Shown: one piece after another, positions 54,611-63,615 of the stretch
How positions within the stretch are numbered: the stretch's first letter is position 1
How the letters are laid out: each line of letters starts with the position of its first letter
NCBI GenBank assembly: GCA_027366525.1
Contig: DAHXKG010000004.1
Coordinates: forward strand, 169,617-233,616
DNA from: a candidate division FCPU426 bacterium
Lineage (GTDB): Bacteria > Oederibacteriota > Muellerivitia > Muellerivitales > DAHXKG01
DNA: 64,000 nucleotides
Direction of reading: 5' to 3'
Notes under the pieces: model-generated
What the model saw: the letters and a program-made list of their open reading frames with translations, nothing else
Told to the model about the DNA's origin: nothing
Databases searched by the model: none
Position numbers and translations under genes: made by a program

Positions 54611-54664
54611 ATGCCACGAATTAAAATTAAAGAAATTCAAGTTGCTGATTTAATGCGCTTGTAA
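54611..54664 (+). pseudogene. Truncated third gene of the SIR2-DUF262 operon
   Basis: Nine bases after the DUF262 stop an ATG opens MPRIKIKEIQVADLM, then runs into the IS256 fragment near 54650 and stops. The first 14 codons are host-like and AT-rich. An AAGG lies upstream. The original gene product is unknown; its loss may have inactivated the system. Confidence 0.6.
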
Positions 54665-55116
54665 ATCTTTTGGTTCAGAACACTAATGGTGGAAGGACTT
54701 ACTCGGCTCCCCCATAAGGCCTCGGTGATATCTTCTGCGCGTCGAACCGAAACTCCTGCCAAATACATCTCCACTAAAGCCTCTTCGACTGAGATTTTCC
54801 GTCGTTTATACCGTTCAATAATGGCCGTTTCGAAAGGTAGACGACGGAGTTTGGGAATCTGACGGGTCACTTCACCGGCCTTGGTGTGGAGTTTTCGCCG
54901 ATAGGACCCAGCCCGGGTATCCACCCGATCAGGGCTTCTTTCGTACTTTTTAGCTCCACAAAGCTCATCTGCCTCAGCATCCAGCATTTGATTTAAAGTG
55001 TTTTCAACAGTATCCCACACAATGGTTCCCAAATGATTCTGAAGCTGGGTTTCATCAATTTGGACTACCTCGGAAAGGGATCTTTTTGTTTCTTTCAACG
55101 TGTTATGCTTTTTCAT
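54637..55116 (-). pseudogene. IS256-family transposase, 5' fragment only
   Basis: Starting at ATG 55116 (AAGGAG upstream), about 160 residues match the N-terminal third of mutator/IS256 transposases: LNQMLDAEADELCGAKKYER, RRLPFETAIIERYKRRKISV, and ISVLNQKIYKRI. The catalytic DDE part is absent; the frame ends KSAT from flanking sequence. The break is near 54650. It is a partial copy left by a deletion or partial insertion, so it cannot transpose. Confidence 0.85.
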
Positions 55117-55211
55117 GGGTTGCTCCTTGGTTTTAGGTCTTAGAAATCTTGGTCGATTCCTAGTTTGACCCACGGGGAGCTACCCCTGCAATTCAAATGT
55201 GCGAAAATATT

Positions 55212-55919
55212 CTACGTTATCTTGAGGAATCCCCAGTTGGACATGGTGAGATTCCTGGCCAATTGCATCATCCAGCGCTCATGAGGGTGAGTGGTAATGC
55301 CAGCAATATGCACCTGTTGGGTGTGATGACGGATGAAAAAGAAAACATAATGGGTGACGAGTCCAAAAGGAGTTAAAATTTCCCAAGTGAAAAAGTCGCA
55401 ACCCACCAAGGCTTCCCAATGGGATAGGGTAAACTCTTTCCAAGAGGGTCCTTGTTGCTTACGGTGGGATGAGGATGCGAGACCATGTTTTTTCAGTATT
55501 TTAGCAATGGTGGTATCACTGGCTTTGAAGTGATTGGATTTAAGAGCTTTGTGAAGAGAGGTATAACCCCAGCCGGGATTATTCTGGGCCCATTGGAGGA
55601 TAAAGCTTTCAATTTCAAGGGAAGTTCTGGTCCTGCCGGGTTTTCTTTTATGGGAATAGTCCCATTTGTTTTGAACGGCTTGGTGCTACCAGCGAAGGAG
55701 GGTATCGGGAGAGACGAGGGTGGAGATTTCATAGAGAGCTTTTCAACCTAAAGATTGAGCGGTCCGAGCCATACGAGCTTTTTGGGTTAAGGTGAACTGG
55801 AGACGACTTGGGATTTGGGAGCGAAGGGCGCCGAATTGAGATTCATAGAATTCGATGAGTTTTTGTTTGTTCGGGTCGAGTAGAGCGGTTAAGAGAAGAA
55901 GAAAGAGTGAGAGGTTCAT
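55212..55919 (-). pseudogene. rve-type transposase pseudogene, two in-frame stops
   Basis: From ATG 55919 a single frame reads MNLSLFLLLLTALLDPNKQK through RLQFTLTQKARMARTAQSLG, a TGA (where Arg is expected), KALYEISTLVSPDTLLRW, a TAG, then the helix-turn-helix (NPGWGYTSLHKALKSNHF) and integrase core (VGCDFFTWEILTPFGLVTHY, RWMMQLARNLTMSNWGFL). It is cut off after WGFL at the IS256 boundary. Apart from the two nonsense codons the frame is preserved, so decay is fairly recent. Confidence 0.85.
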
Positions 55920-56094
55920 AGAAGATTCCTTGATAGAATAAAGGCGTGACAACGGATGGATTTTAATTGGGGAATAAGGAAGGGTGAGATTTATTTTCAA
56001 ATCAAGGGATTTGAGTGTACAAAAATGTCGTTTGAATATTTGTACCCAAAGGGATGAGTTAAAAGGGAAACTTTAAAAAATAAAGGATGAATAC

Positions 56095-56360
56095 GAAAAA
56101 AGGCCAATAAGGAAGCGGAATCAAAATTCAAAACCGAAATGGAAGATTTGCAGACCCAAATAAAGGAAAAAGAGGAGCAGTCCGATAAAGCAAACAAGGC
56201 TCAACTTGAATTTCTTGCCAAAGAACAGGAATGGAAAAGAAAGATTGATGGGCAAACTTTGGAAACGGCAAAAAAATCGAGGTTGAAAGATCGGAGATCC
56301 CAGAAGAGGTTCAAAAAGGTTCCTAGAGGAAAGCTGCTTAAAGGATATTGAGAAAGACCA
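56095..56360 (+). pseudogene. DUF2130-like coiled-coil fragment
   Basis: ANKEAESKFKTEMEDLQTQI and IKEKEEQSDKANKAQLEFLA, then a frameshift near QTLETAKK, look like the coiled-coil part of DUF2130 proteins. No start or catalytic region remains. A 70-codon frame from 56139 covers part of it. The rest of the gene is missing on both sides. Confidence 0.55.
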
Positions 56361-56401
56361 TCAAATTAACTCATTGAAAAAAACGGTGGACGTTTTTTTG
56401 C

Positions 56402-56464
56402 TTGACAATATTTTAAATTAGTTTTACTTTAAATAAAAGTTTTACTATTTTATTAAGTATTACT
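56402..56464 (+). promoter_or_regulatory. Promoter and three operator-like repeats (18-bp period)
   Basis: TTGACA at 56402 is a good -35 with only weak -10 candidates. AGTTTTACT at 56420-56428, AGTTTTACT at 56438-56446 and AGTATTACT at 56456-56464 recur exactly every 18 bases. They end just before the ribosome site of the antitoxin gene, suggesting cooperative autorepression by the AbrB-type antitoxin. Confidence 0.65.
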
Positions 56465-56478
56465 TTTTGGGGGGTATT

Positions 56479-56709
56479 ATGTACGGGACACATGTTTCCG
56501 AAAAAGGGCAGGTGGTTATTCCGGTCGAGTTGAGAGAAAAATACGGAATCAAAAAAGGAACAGCCGTTAAATTTTTTGAAATGGATGGGGAAATTCGTTT
56601 GGTGGCAATGACTAAAGCTTTAATTCGAAAAAATAGCGGGATTCTTAACACCAAGGGTAAGCTTCTGAAACTTTTGGCGGAAGAGAAAAAATTTGAGCGG
56701 GAACTTTGA
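56479..56709 (+). CDS. AbrB/MazE-family antitoxin
   Basis: The ATG at 56479 follows a GGGGGG ribosome site and gives 76 residues starting MYGTHVSEKGQVVIP, the classic AbrB swapped-hairpin DNA-binding N-terminus (VSEKGQVVIPVELREKYGIK). The C-terminal tail should bind the PIN toxin. Its stop overlaps the toxin TTG start. It is probably autoregulated through the 18-bp repeats upstream. Confidence 0.88.
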   Translation: MYGTHVSEKGQVVIPVELREKYGIKKGTAVKFFEMDGEIRLVAMTKALIRKNSGILNTKGKLLKLLAEEKKFEREL

Positions 56710-57107
56710 AAAACTATGTTCTCGACGCCCATGCCGTCATGGCTTATTTGGAAGGAGAAGAAGGAAAAGATAAAGTGATTTCTGTTTTGGATGAAGTTGT
56801 GGATGGACATGCGAAAGTTTTTTTTTGTATTGTGAATTGGGGTGAGGTTTGGTACACGGTCTTTCGTGAAGGCGGAGAAGTCAGGGCCCAACAATATCAA
56901 AACGCTCTTTCTGAACTTGATATTGTTTTATTGGATGTCGATAAAAAATTGACTCTTACTGCGGCTCGATTTAAAGGAACATATAAAATGTCTTATGCGG
57001 ATGCTTTTGCTGCCGCAACGGCTAAGTTTAAAAATGCCCATTTGGTTACAGGTGACCCGGAGTTTAAAGATTTACAAAAAGAAATCAAAATTAAATGGAT
57101 TAGGTAA
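56706..57107 (+). CDS. PIN-domain toxin (VapC-like)
   Basis: 133 residues from a TTG overlapping the antitoxin stop. PIN acidic residues: D in VLDAHAVMAYLEGE, E in NWGEVWYTV, D in MSYADAFAAATA, and D in LVTGDPEFKDL. VapC-type toxins cleave specific RNAs. Everything looks intact, so this is the one complete toxin-antitoxin pair of the island. Confidence 0.9.
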   Translation: MKNYVLDAHAVMAYLEGEEGKDKVISVLDEVVDGHAKVFFCIVNWGEVWYTVFREGGEVRAQQYQNALSELDIVLLDVDKKLTLTAARFKGTYKMSYADAFAAATAKFKNAHLVTGDPEFKDLQKEIKIKWIR

Positions 57108-57189
57108 ATTGTGAAAGCTCAAGGGTTAAAATCTTAAATCCATCCTTTGCGGATGAAACCCGTAGGGTAAAAATATTATTTCTGTCTTT

Positions 57190-57770
57190 TTCATATCGAA
57201 ACTGTTGTGCTGTCAGGGTTTTGAACGCAGTGGTAGTAGTTTAGTAGACGTCCTAAGCGAGATTCCTTCACGATCCGTCCTTCTTTACTTCCGATTTTGT
57301 CTTTGGTTTTGGGAAATGTAATGACGTTTCCCATCTCTTGGTGGGGACGCTCTTCATTGTAAAAGGCCGTGAATTCTTGAGTCGCCCGTCAAAGTTGGCT
57401 TTCACTGGTGGTAATCGTTTTGGCTAAGTATTGTTGTTTGATAGTCCTGACAAACCTTTCGGCATAATCGTTCAAATTGGGGCTTTTGGGGTGGCAGCGG
57501 TTTTGTGCTGACCTTGGTTTTGTGAAGGATTCAGAAAAAATGGGCTGTGTATTTGGTATCTCGGTAGTGGATGAATTTAATCAGGTTTTAGAAAGCTGTT
57601 GATGGGATCGGTGAGGTTCCGGGCCATTTGAGCCATCCAAAGGCTATTCGGGTTAGTGGTTGATGCCGGAAACATGGAATTCCTGGTTTTTAACTGCAAA
57701 AAACAGAACGTAGTAGGTTATCAGGTCTATTGGCGTCAGCACTTCAATAGCAGATGACCGATTATTGAGA
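57190..57770 (-). pseudogene. Second rve-type transposase remnant (degraded)
   Basis: On the minus strand, pieces in changing frames recover the integrase core and C-terminus of the same family as at 55212-55919: LTPIDLITYYVLFF, WMAQMARNLTDPI, then RPHQEMGNVITFPKTKDKIG near the end. It overlaps the first copy in content, so it is a separate copy. Several frameshifts and stops are needed. Confidence 0.65.
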
Positions 57771-57910
57771 TTGTTTGAATATACGTTTGAATTCTTTAAT
57801 TGATTTTTTGTTCATATATGTTTCCGTTTATTTGATAAAAACCGTGGATTCTATTATATGGCCGCTGGGGCAGATATTTGTGTGGACACTTGACTAAATG
57901 TAGCTTATAT

Positions 57911-57924
57911 ATTACATATGTAAT
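57911..57924. promoter_or_regulatory. Palindrome upstream of the HigBA module
   Basis: ATTACATATGTAAT is a perfect 14-base palindrome just before the toxin remnant. A half-site ATTACAT recurs near 57956. It is a likely binding site for the HigA-type antitoxin. Confidence 0.55.
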
Positions 57925-57929
57925 CAATG

Positions 57930-58227
57930 GAAAACAACACATAAAGAAATTGCGTATTACATAACGCTGGATGGTAAGGCGCCATTCAGAGAACGGTACA
58001 TGGGGTTAAGGGATCCGAATGTTAAAGCGATTATTTCACAGTGATTGGATAGGATTTCTCTGGGGTTATTGGGAGATTGGAAATCCCTTTACGATGGTGT
58101 GTATGAGTTATGGGTTAATTATGGGCCGGGGTACAGAGTTTACATCGGCCAAGATGGACAGAAGCTAGTACTGTTATTGTGCGGAGGAGATAAAAAAGAC
58201 GCAGAGGCGAGACATTGTGTTAGCTAA
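57930..58227 (+). pseudogene. HigB/RelE-type toxin, broken
   Basis: The frame gives EIAYYITLDGKAPFRERYMG, LRDPNVKAIISQ, an in-frame TGA (58042-58044), then [20 protein letters not shown] and [20 protein letters not shown]. It matches the addiction-module killer family ([15 protein letters not shown] type). No start codon fits the N-terminal frame. The toxin should be inactive. Confidence 0.85.
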
Positions 58228-58269
58228 AGAGTATTGGGCCAGCTATCAGGAGCAAAAAAGAGGGAAAAA

Positions 58270-58587
58270 ATGAACAAAAAACTACCGACTTACCACGAGG
58301 ATTTGATCGAGAGTCTGAAAGACGCAAAGATGCGGGCGGCTTATTTAAACGCGGCTATTGAAGACGGTGATAGTCGTGTGCTACTTCTTGCATTTCGGAA
58401 TATTGCCGAAGCCTATGGTGGAATGAGCAAGCTTGCTGACAAGACTAAGTTGGCTCGAGAGAGTCTCTATAGAACCCTGTCGGTCAAGGGTAATCCTACC
58501 TTAACTACACTTAAGAAGATTGCTCACGAGTTTGGTCTTAAGATGAGCTTCGAACCCGAGAAAACGAAAGCTTGGGACCATCGCTAA
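58270..58587 (+). CDS. higA: HigA-family antitoxin (HTH)
   Basis: 105 residues from ATG 58270; the GAGGG ribosome site favours this over the frame from 58234. The family features are clear: TYHEDLIESLKDAKMRAAYL, NIAEAYGGMSKLADKTKLAR and RTLSVKGNPTLTTLKKIAHE, an XRE-type helix-turn-helix. The partner toxin upstream is broken, so the antitoxin is an orphan that may still bind the palindrome. Confidence 0.88.
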   Translation: MNKKLPTYHEDLIESLKDAKMRAAYLNAAIEDGDSRVLLLAFRNIAEAYGGMSKLADKTKLARESLYRTLSVKGNPTLTTLKKIAHEFGLKMSFEPEKTKAWDHR

Positions 58588-58950
58588 TAAATGGTTGAAC
58601 AACAGCTACGGCGTTGAGTTGTATTTATAGTCTTTGACATTTTGGCTTTAGGAGTTAGGCCTGGATATTTGACGAAAGTTCTAAAACCCAATGTCAGCAA
58701 GTGTTAAACGATGACGCTTTGGGTAAGATTATTCAAACGAGCAATACGCACCTCTTGGAAGTAGTAATTGAAGAGGTATATAGTTCAAAAAATCTGGAAT
58801 GAGATATTTTTAAGCTCGAAAGAGCTTTTGTACCCTACGGGGCAGAAGCCCGACCTTTATGCGTCAAACATACTTGATACTTCCAATTGGTACTACTTTA
58901 CACATGGAGAGAAATGGAACCTTACCTAGAACAATTGATGTTATAGAGAT
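58588..58950. other. Degraded sequence, nothing recognised
   Basis: Short frames only. No transposase, RNA or toxin signature was found. It is probably decayed island DNA. Confidence 0.4.
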
Positions 58951-58971
58951 GTAAAGGGTCAGTTCCACTTT

Positions 58972-59084
58972 ACGGATTGGCTGAAAAAGTTGGATCTCAA
59001 CATCCGGGCGAAAATCAAAACCCGGTTGAACAAGGTCGAGAGCGGGAATCTGGGTGACCACCACGCGGAAGCAAGAGAAATATG
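58972..59084 (+). pseudogene. Second RelE/HigB-type toxin fragment
   Basis: FTDWLKKLDLNIRAKIKTRL and NKVESGNLGD resemble the N-terminal half of HigB/RelE-type killer proteins. The frame stops at TGA soon after and the C-terminal half is missing. Confidence 0.65.
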
Positions 59085-59417
59085 AAAATAATAAAAATGC
59101 AACGGGATATCCTCGGGGTTGAATTCGGTGGAGTTTATAACTGGATATTGGAAGGATACTCAAGAAAAATATGACGAATTGGTGACTCTATTGGTTTCTT
59201 CTGGAGTAACTCGGGAATTGAAAGTTCAATTCAACCCAGAGGCAGATATACTTCAAGTCACCCGAATGGTGGTTCCCGGGGATTTGTAAGTGATGTGCAA
59301 TCGACATGTGAACAACATTTAATTTTATCGGATCGAGTTTGTCATCATTTGGCAATGGAAGCGAAATTGATTTAGAAGGCTTTAGATCATCATCGAGAAG
59401 AAGAAGCGGAACACAGG

Positions 59418-59636
59418 ATGAAAAACTTTTTGTGGAGTCTGGGGATTCGGAAAGAAAAGAATTTTTTTGAGATCAATCGGGATTATAAGGAGATGGATGA
59501 AGCCCATATTCAAAAGGAAGCATTAAGCGTTCTTCGTCAGGATGTTCAAGCGCTTTTGACTCAACTGAGTCAAGGAAAAACCTTGGAATCGAAACACAAT
59601 CATTTACGGAATAAGAACGGTAATCATTTTTTTTAA
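59418..59636 (+). CDS. Short open frame, uncertain
   Basis: 72 codons: MKNFLWSLGIRKEKNFFEIN, then charged helical sequence. Upstream the same style of sequence continues but is broken by a stop (LAMEAKLI, stop, KALDHHREEEAEHR), so it could be the tail of a decayed gene. No family recognised. Confidence 0.3.
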   Translation: MKNFLWSLGIRKEKNFFEINRDYKEMDEAHIQKEALSVLRQDVQALLTQLSQGKTLESKHNHLRNKNGNHFF

Positions 59637-59656
59637 TGCATTAGGTATGCAATAAT

Positions 59657-59871
59657 CGGATTTTCAAGAAATACCAGATTCGTATGTCGAGCAAAATAAT
59701 TTTGATTTAAGGGACCCTGCACTTCCGCCTACGGGGACAATTTATATTTTTGAAGATGGGCTTCAAATCTATACTGGAAGAGGCTTCTTTACAGGAAAAT
59801 ATAGTCTTGATTTGGGCCCTAGGATAATCCGATCAACAATTGACAAGGCAAAGTGCCCAGGGTTAAAGTAA
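59657..59871 (+). pseudogene. Orphan coding-like fragment
   Basis: Open frame without a start: IPDSYVEQNNFDLRDPALPP, TGTIYIFEDGLQIYTGRGFF, TGKYSLDLGPRIIRS, ending at TAA. Its amino-acid pattern is protein-like and beta-rich. I do not recognise the family; it may be the tail of a larger surface or Rhs-type gene. Confidence 0.35.
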
Positions 59872-60020
59872 TCAAAGTCATACAAATTCATCATGCAATT
59901 TCATTGCTGTCCTAAATAATCAGGTTTGATCCTGACGACCCATCGATAATAAGTGATTTTGGACAGGTTTATGAATTTTCAGGGATAATCCCCCCTCTTT
60001 TTAGCAGTATGCTGTCCAAA

Positions 60021-60914
60021 TCACGTGGGGATCAATTCCATTTGTTTTTCCCAAGGTTCCAACCTTGCCACTAAAAACGGCGCATCTAACCAAGCCCATA
60101 ATTCACGGTAGGTTAACAAATTCATGCGTAACATGGCCGCTAAGTGTGACAGACTCCAACTGATCTGGCTTTTGAGTTGAAGGAACTTCAATAACAACAT
60201 GGCAATCAATGCTGTCCAAATCTGAGTCTGAACCGCATTTTCGTTGGTTCCCACGAAAGTTTTTACTCGCAAGTTTTGTTTCAATGCCTTGAAGAACAAC
60301 TCGATCTGCCAACGTTCTTTATAGATGGCCGCTACGGTTGAAGCCGCCAAACTCTTGAGGTTGGTCAAAAATACCAATTCCCGCTTTTGTTGCGCATCCC
60401 ATACCACGACTCGACGAATCTCTTTGGAGTAGGCTTCTTGAGAAACAAATCCTGTCAGACGAACCCATTGGTCTTGAAGGATGTTGGAATTTTGGGAAAC
60501 AGGTAATTTTTTCACGACTTGATAAGCCATATTCGTTTTGGCCCGAGTGACCCACCAAACCCCTTGGAAACTCCATCGAGCTAGAAGGGTGAAATCCACA
60601 TAGCCTTTATCCATCACGACGATGGAATCGACTGGAAAATCCAGCTTTTGGGCCACTTTCACATCATGGACTCTTCCTTCCGTGACCAGTCCCCAGCAGG
60701 GAAGATACCCTTGGTGGTCCAACAACAGATGCAGTTTGATGGCTCCTTTAGTTCTACGAAACTTCGCCCAATCAAAGGCCGACAGGCAAAGATCGATGGT
60801 ACTCGAATCCAGGCTGTAGAGCGGATTTTTGAACTTGAATTTCTTTTGCGAGCTAGCGGCTAATAGCTGACATTTGGAAAGTAAGTGGTAAAAAGCTTTT
60901 GGTGAATCTGCCAA
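60021..60914 (-). pseudogene. IS4-family transposase, catalytic part (frameshifted)
   Basis: 297 codons. DDE motifs: SLDSSTIDLCLSAFDWAKFR, VVMDKGYVDF, and the YREK-type YKERWQIELFFKALKQNLRV. The N-terminal part is in another frame (60860-61189). Adding one T in the run CTTTTTAC near 60890 joins them (QKLFYHLLSKCQ). IS4 transposases are normally one frame, so this is probably a disabling mutation. Confidence 0.85.
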
Positions 60915-61189
60915 GGGCGTTTGCTATTGGCATAGGCCAGAGTGGATTTGGTAGGAGCTTGAGTAAGGCCCAAGTGGGTTATTTTTCCTAGAGCTGTGCG
61001 TAAGCCACCACAAATTTCCCTCAAAGAATGAGCCGATCCCATTTGGCAAAAAAGCATGGAAACAAATTGGTCCCAACAACTAAAACCTTTGGCATGTTTT
61101 TCCCCTTCATGTTCTCGCACAATCCGCTCAAATGCAGTGCGATCCACAATTTTAAATACTTGGGCAAATAGACTCGTTGGTGGTACCAT
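60860..61189 (-). pseudogene. IS4-family transposase, N-terminal part
   Basis: 109 codons with the DUF4372-type N-terminus (FAQVFKIVDRTAFERIVREH, CWDQFVSMLFCQMGSAHSLR, TKSTLAYANSKRPWQIHQKL). It overlaps the catalytic frame by 55 bases and ends NVSY. Together the two parts make one full-length transposase split by a one-base shift. Confidence 0.85.
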
Positions 61190-62226
61190 AGAAATGCGCC
61201 TCCGGATGTTTGAAGTAGCGACGGCTGCTAACCGTTGTTTTGGTCTTTTGACAGATCCAATTCTACTTCAATCAGAGGCGTTTTTTTTTCAGGATTTATT
61301 TAGGACAAGAGTGATGCAATTTGATCATATGATTGGATGGTAATTCGCTCTGAAGGGTTGATTTCCATCGACTTATTCAATATCCGTAAAGTGGTCAGCA
61401 TGAGCATGGCAAGAGGCCTGAATCATCTGGAAGTGGTGTGGGAATCGATTGGGAGTGGAGATGGAGGACCGGTGGAAGTGAGTGTGAGCGCATTCAAACT
61501 GGATTTGAATGTGAGTCTGAACGAGCAGTGTGGGAATCGCGGAGGGAATGGGGACCAATAACGGGATAGTTGAGGCGGGAAATGGAACGGAATGGATTTT
61601 AACGGTAGAAACAATATTCAAGGCACGGGAGGAATGTTAGCAATCAGGGTTTCTCCTGCTAAGGAACCCAATTGAAGGTCTCGAGAAAGCCAATTATCGG
61701 GTGTCCTGGCGATTACCACCCTTGGAAATTTTTGGATTCGGTATATCTATGGAGTTGTTGCTGCGGGGGATCCACTTCAAAGTGGTTTTACTAGTGAAGG
61801 TTATCCTCTTTTTACGTGTATAAAACCTACTCTGCTTTATGGCTCTAACGGAGTGACTTTGATTTAAATTGAGCAGGTGCTAATTTTGAGGCTTTTTCGA
61901 AGACATCGAGAAACGGTGGTGACTTTCACGGTCGAATTCCTACCGCAACGGGTGATTTGCTCAACCAGATGAATGAGTCTATACGCCTTTATCTGGACAG
62001 AATACGGTGATGAACCCAATGGCGGGGAGTATTTATACGGCACTGCTGGATGCGGTGGTGGAGAATGTAATTCCCTTTACGACATTATCGCATTTATTTT
62101 AAGAGGGATTTGTTTTGATCGCTTGGCAACCTTAGTGGCGATTTCTGGTAAATGTATAAATCCCATTAAAGATTTTCTCCTTAAAAATTTAACAATTGGA
62201 CATGTGATTTTTAAGGATAGGTAAAC
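61190..62226. other. Degraded region at the island edge
   Basis: Only short frames without recognisable motifs. Composition shifts from GC-rich (61430-61560) to AT-rich. It may contain the far boundary of the island, but I found no copy of the tRNA-Gln 3' end here. Confidence 0.35.
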
Positions 62227-62307
62227 TTGAGACGACTTAGATTTCAAGGCTACCCAAACATCGAATACTCGAGAGGTAAAGAGGTAAAAATCCATGGTAA
62301 GGGTGTG

Positions 62308-63615
62308 ATGGTGTTAATAGGCACAAAATTTTTGGATAATATTTTAGGACGAAATTATCTTGGGTATAAAGGGTTAACGTTTGTGATGATTTGGTTCATC
62401 ACGGTTGCAGTTGTGGAGGCTCAAACCTTGGTGAAGCAAACACCGACGGTTGCGCCACGTGCTTTATCTTCACTTGGCGATTCTTTTTTTGGAAAGAAGG
62501 CCATCAAGGGATGGGGTGGCAATCTCCAACGACTGGAAGACGAAGGTATTTCATTGAATGCACAGTGGTTACTGGAGGGATTTGATAATTTTCAAGGCGG
62601 TATCAAAATCGGCAATGCTTTTGCTTCCACTTTTGACTTGAACGTGGGGTTGGACACTGAAAAAGTTTTTCATTGGAAAGGCGGTAAGTTTTATGTTGAT
62701 TTGGAGGATCATGCATGGCAGGATCCATCGAAAGATTTAATAGGCGACCTTCAAAATTTTGACAAGCAAAATGCTAGGCCCTATTTTGAGATTTACGAGT
62801 TATGGTATCGGCAGATGTTTCTCAACGGATTTTTGCATTTGAAACTTGGCAAATGGAATGCCAATGATGATTTCAGCGTCAACGACAACGGCGTGTTTTT
62901 CCTTAACTCCTCGGATCAACTTACTCCGACCCTTTTGACGTTGCCCACCACTCCAGATACTATGTTAGGTTCAGGTCTTTATTTAACTCCCATCTCATGG
63001 TGGTCTATCAAATTTGGCATCTTTGATGCAAACCAATCCGATGCTTTTGGAAATTTTGCGGGCAACACGCAACTCATGCAGCCCACCAAAGATGGGCTAC
63101 TTCTGATTGGTGAGATGGACTTACGTTGGAGCCATGCGTTCTTTTGGGACAATGAGGGTAACTTGAAATTAGGCGCTTGGCATCATACGGGCATTTTTAC
63201 TCGCTTGGACGGTAGTTCACAAGAAGGTGCAAAAGGTTTTTATGCTGTCTTCAATCAAGCGATCTGGAGACCCCGTAGAACATCGCAGCGAAATTGTGGT
63301 GTGCGTACCTTCGTTTCATCCGGGTGGACTCAATCCAGCGTGAGTGTTATCAATTGGAATTTGGCGGGTGGTCTCACATGGGCTGGCTTTCTGACTGCAC
63401 CACCTCAAGATGTCTGGGGTTTTAGCGCCAACTATGCCCATTTGAGTTTACAATCGGGGAGACCGTATTCTTACGAATTGGCATTGGAATGGTTTTACTA
63501 TATGCGGGTCTCGAATTGGATGGCGTTTATTCCGGATGTCCAAAATATTATCCATCCTGGTGGTCGGTATGCGAACGCTTTGGTGGGATCCCTGGATGTG
63601 CTTCTTCAGATTTAA
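62308..63615 (+). CDS. OprB-like carbohydrate-selective porin
   Basis: I chose the ATG at 62308 (435 residues) with AAGGG upstream; a TTG at 62227 gives 27 more. The signal peptide (LTFVMIWFITVAVVEAQ) precedes the OprB pattern: GWGGNLQRLEDEGISLNAQW near the N-terminus, LRQ-like middle (YELWYRQMFLNGFLHLKLGK), and the barrel end WFYYMRVSNWMAFIPDVQNI then IHPGGRYANALV. It should be an outer-membrane channel for sugars. Confidence 0.85.
   Translation: MVLIGTKFLDNILGRNYLGYKGLTFVMIWFITVAVVEAQTLVKQTPTVAPRALSSLGDSFFGKKAIKGWGGNLQRLEDEGISLNAQWLLEGFDNFQGGIKIGNAFASTFDLNVGLDTEKVFHWKGGKFYVDLEDHAWQDPSKDLIGDLQNFDKQNARPYFEIYELWYRQMFLNGFLHLKLGKWNANDDFSVNDNGVFFLNSSDQLTPTLLTLPTTPDTMLGSGLYLTPISWWSIKFGIFDANQSDAFGNFAGNTQLMQPTKDGLLLIGEMDLRWSHAFFWDNEGNLKLGAWHHTGIFTRLDGSSQEGAKGFYAVFNQAIWRPRRTSQRNCGVRTFVSSGWTQSSVSVINWNLAGGLTWAGFLTAPPQDVWGFSANYAHLSLQSGRPYSYELALEWFYYMRVSNWMAFIPDVQNIIHPGGRYANALVGSLDVLLQI

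Noticed and set aside
54637-55173. Full-length IS256 element
   Set aside because: Only the N-terminal third of the transposase is present and no matching inverted ends were found.
60860-60914. Programmed -1 frameshift in the IS4 transposase
   Set aside because: No canonical X-XXY-YYZ slippery heptamer in frame, and IS4 transposases are normally made from one frame.
61373-61621. Overlapping frames on both strands at the island edge
   Set aside because: No family-like motifs and no ribosome sites; they arise from a locally GC-rich stretch.
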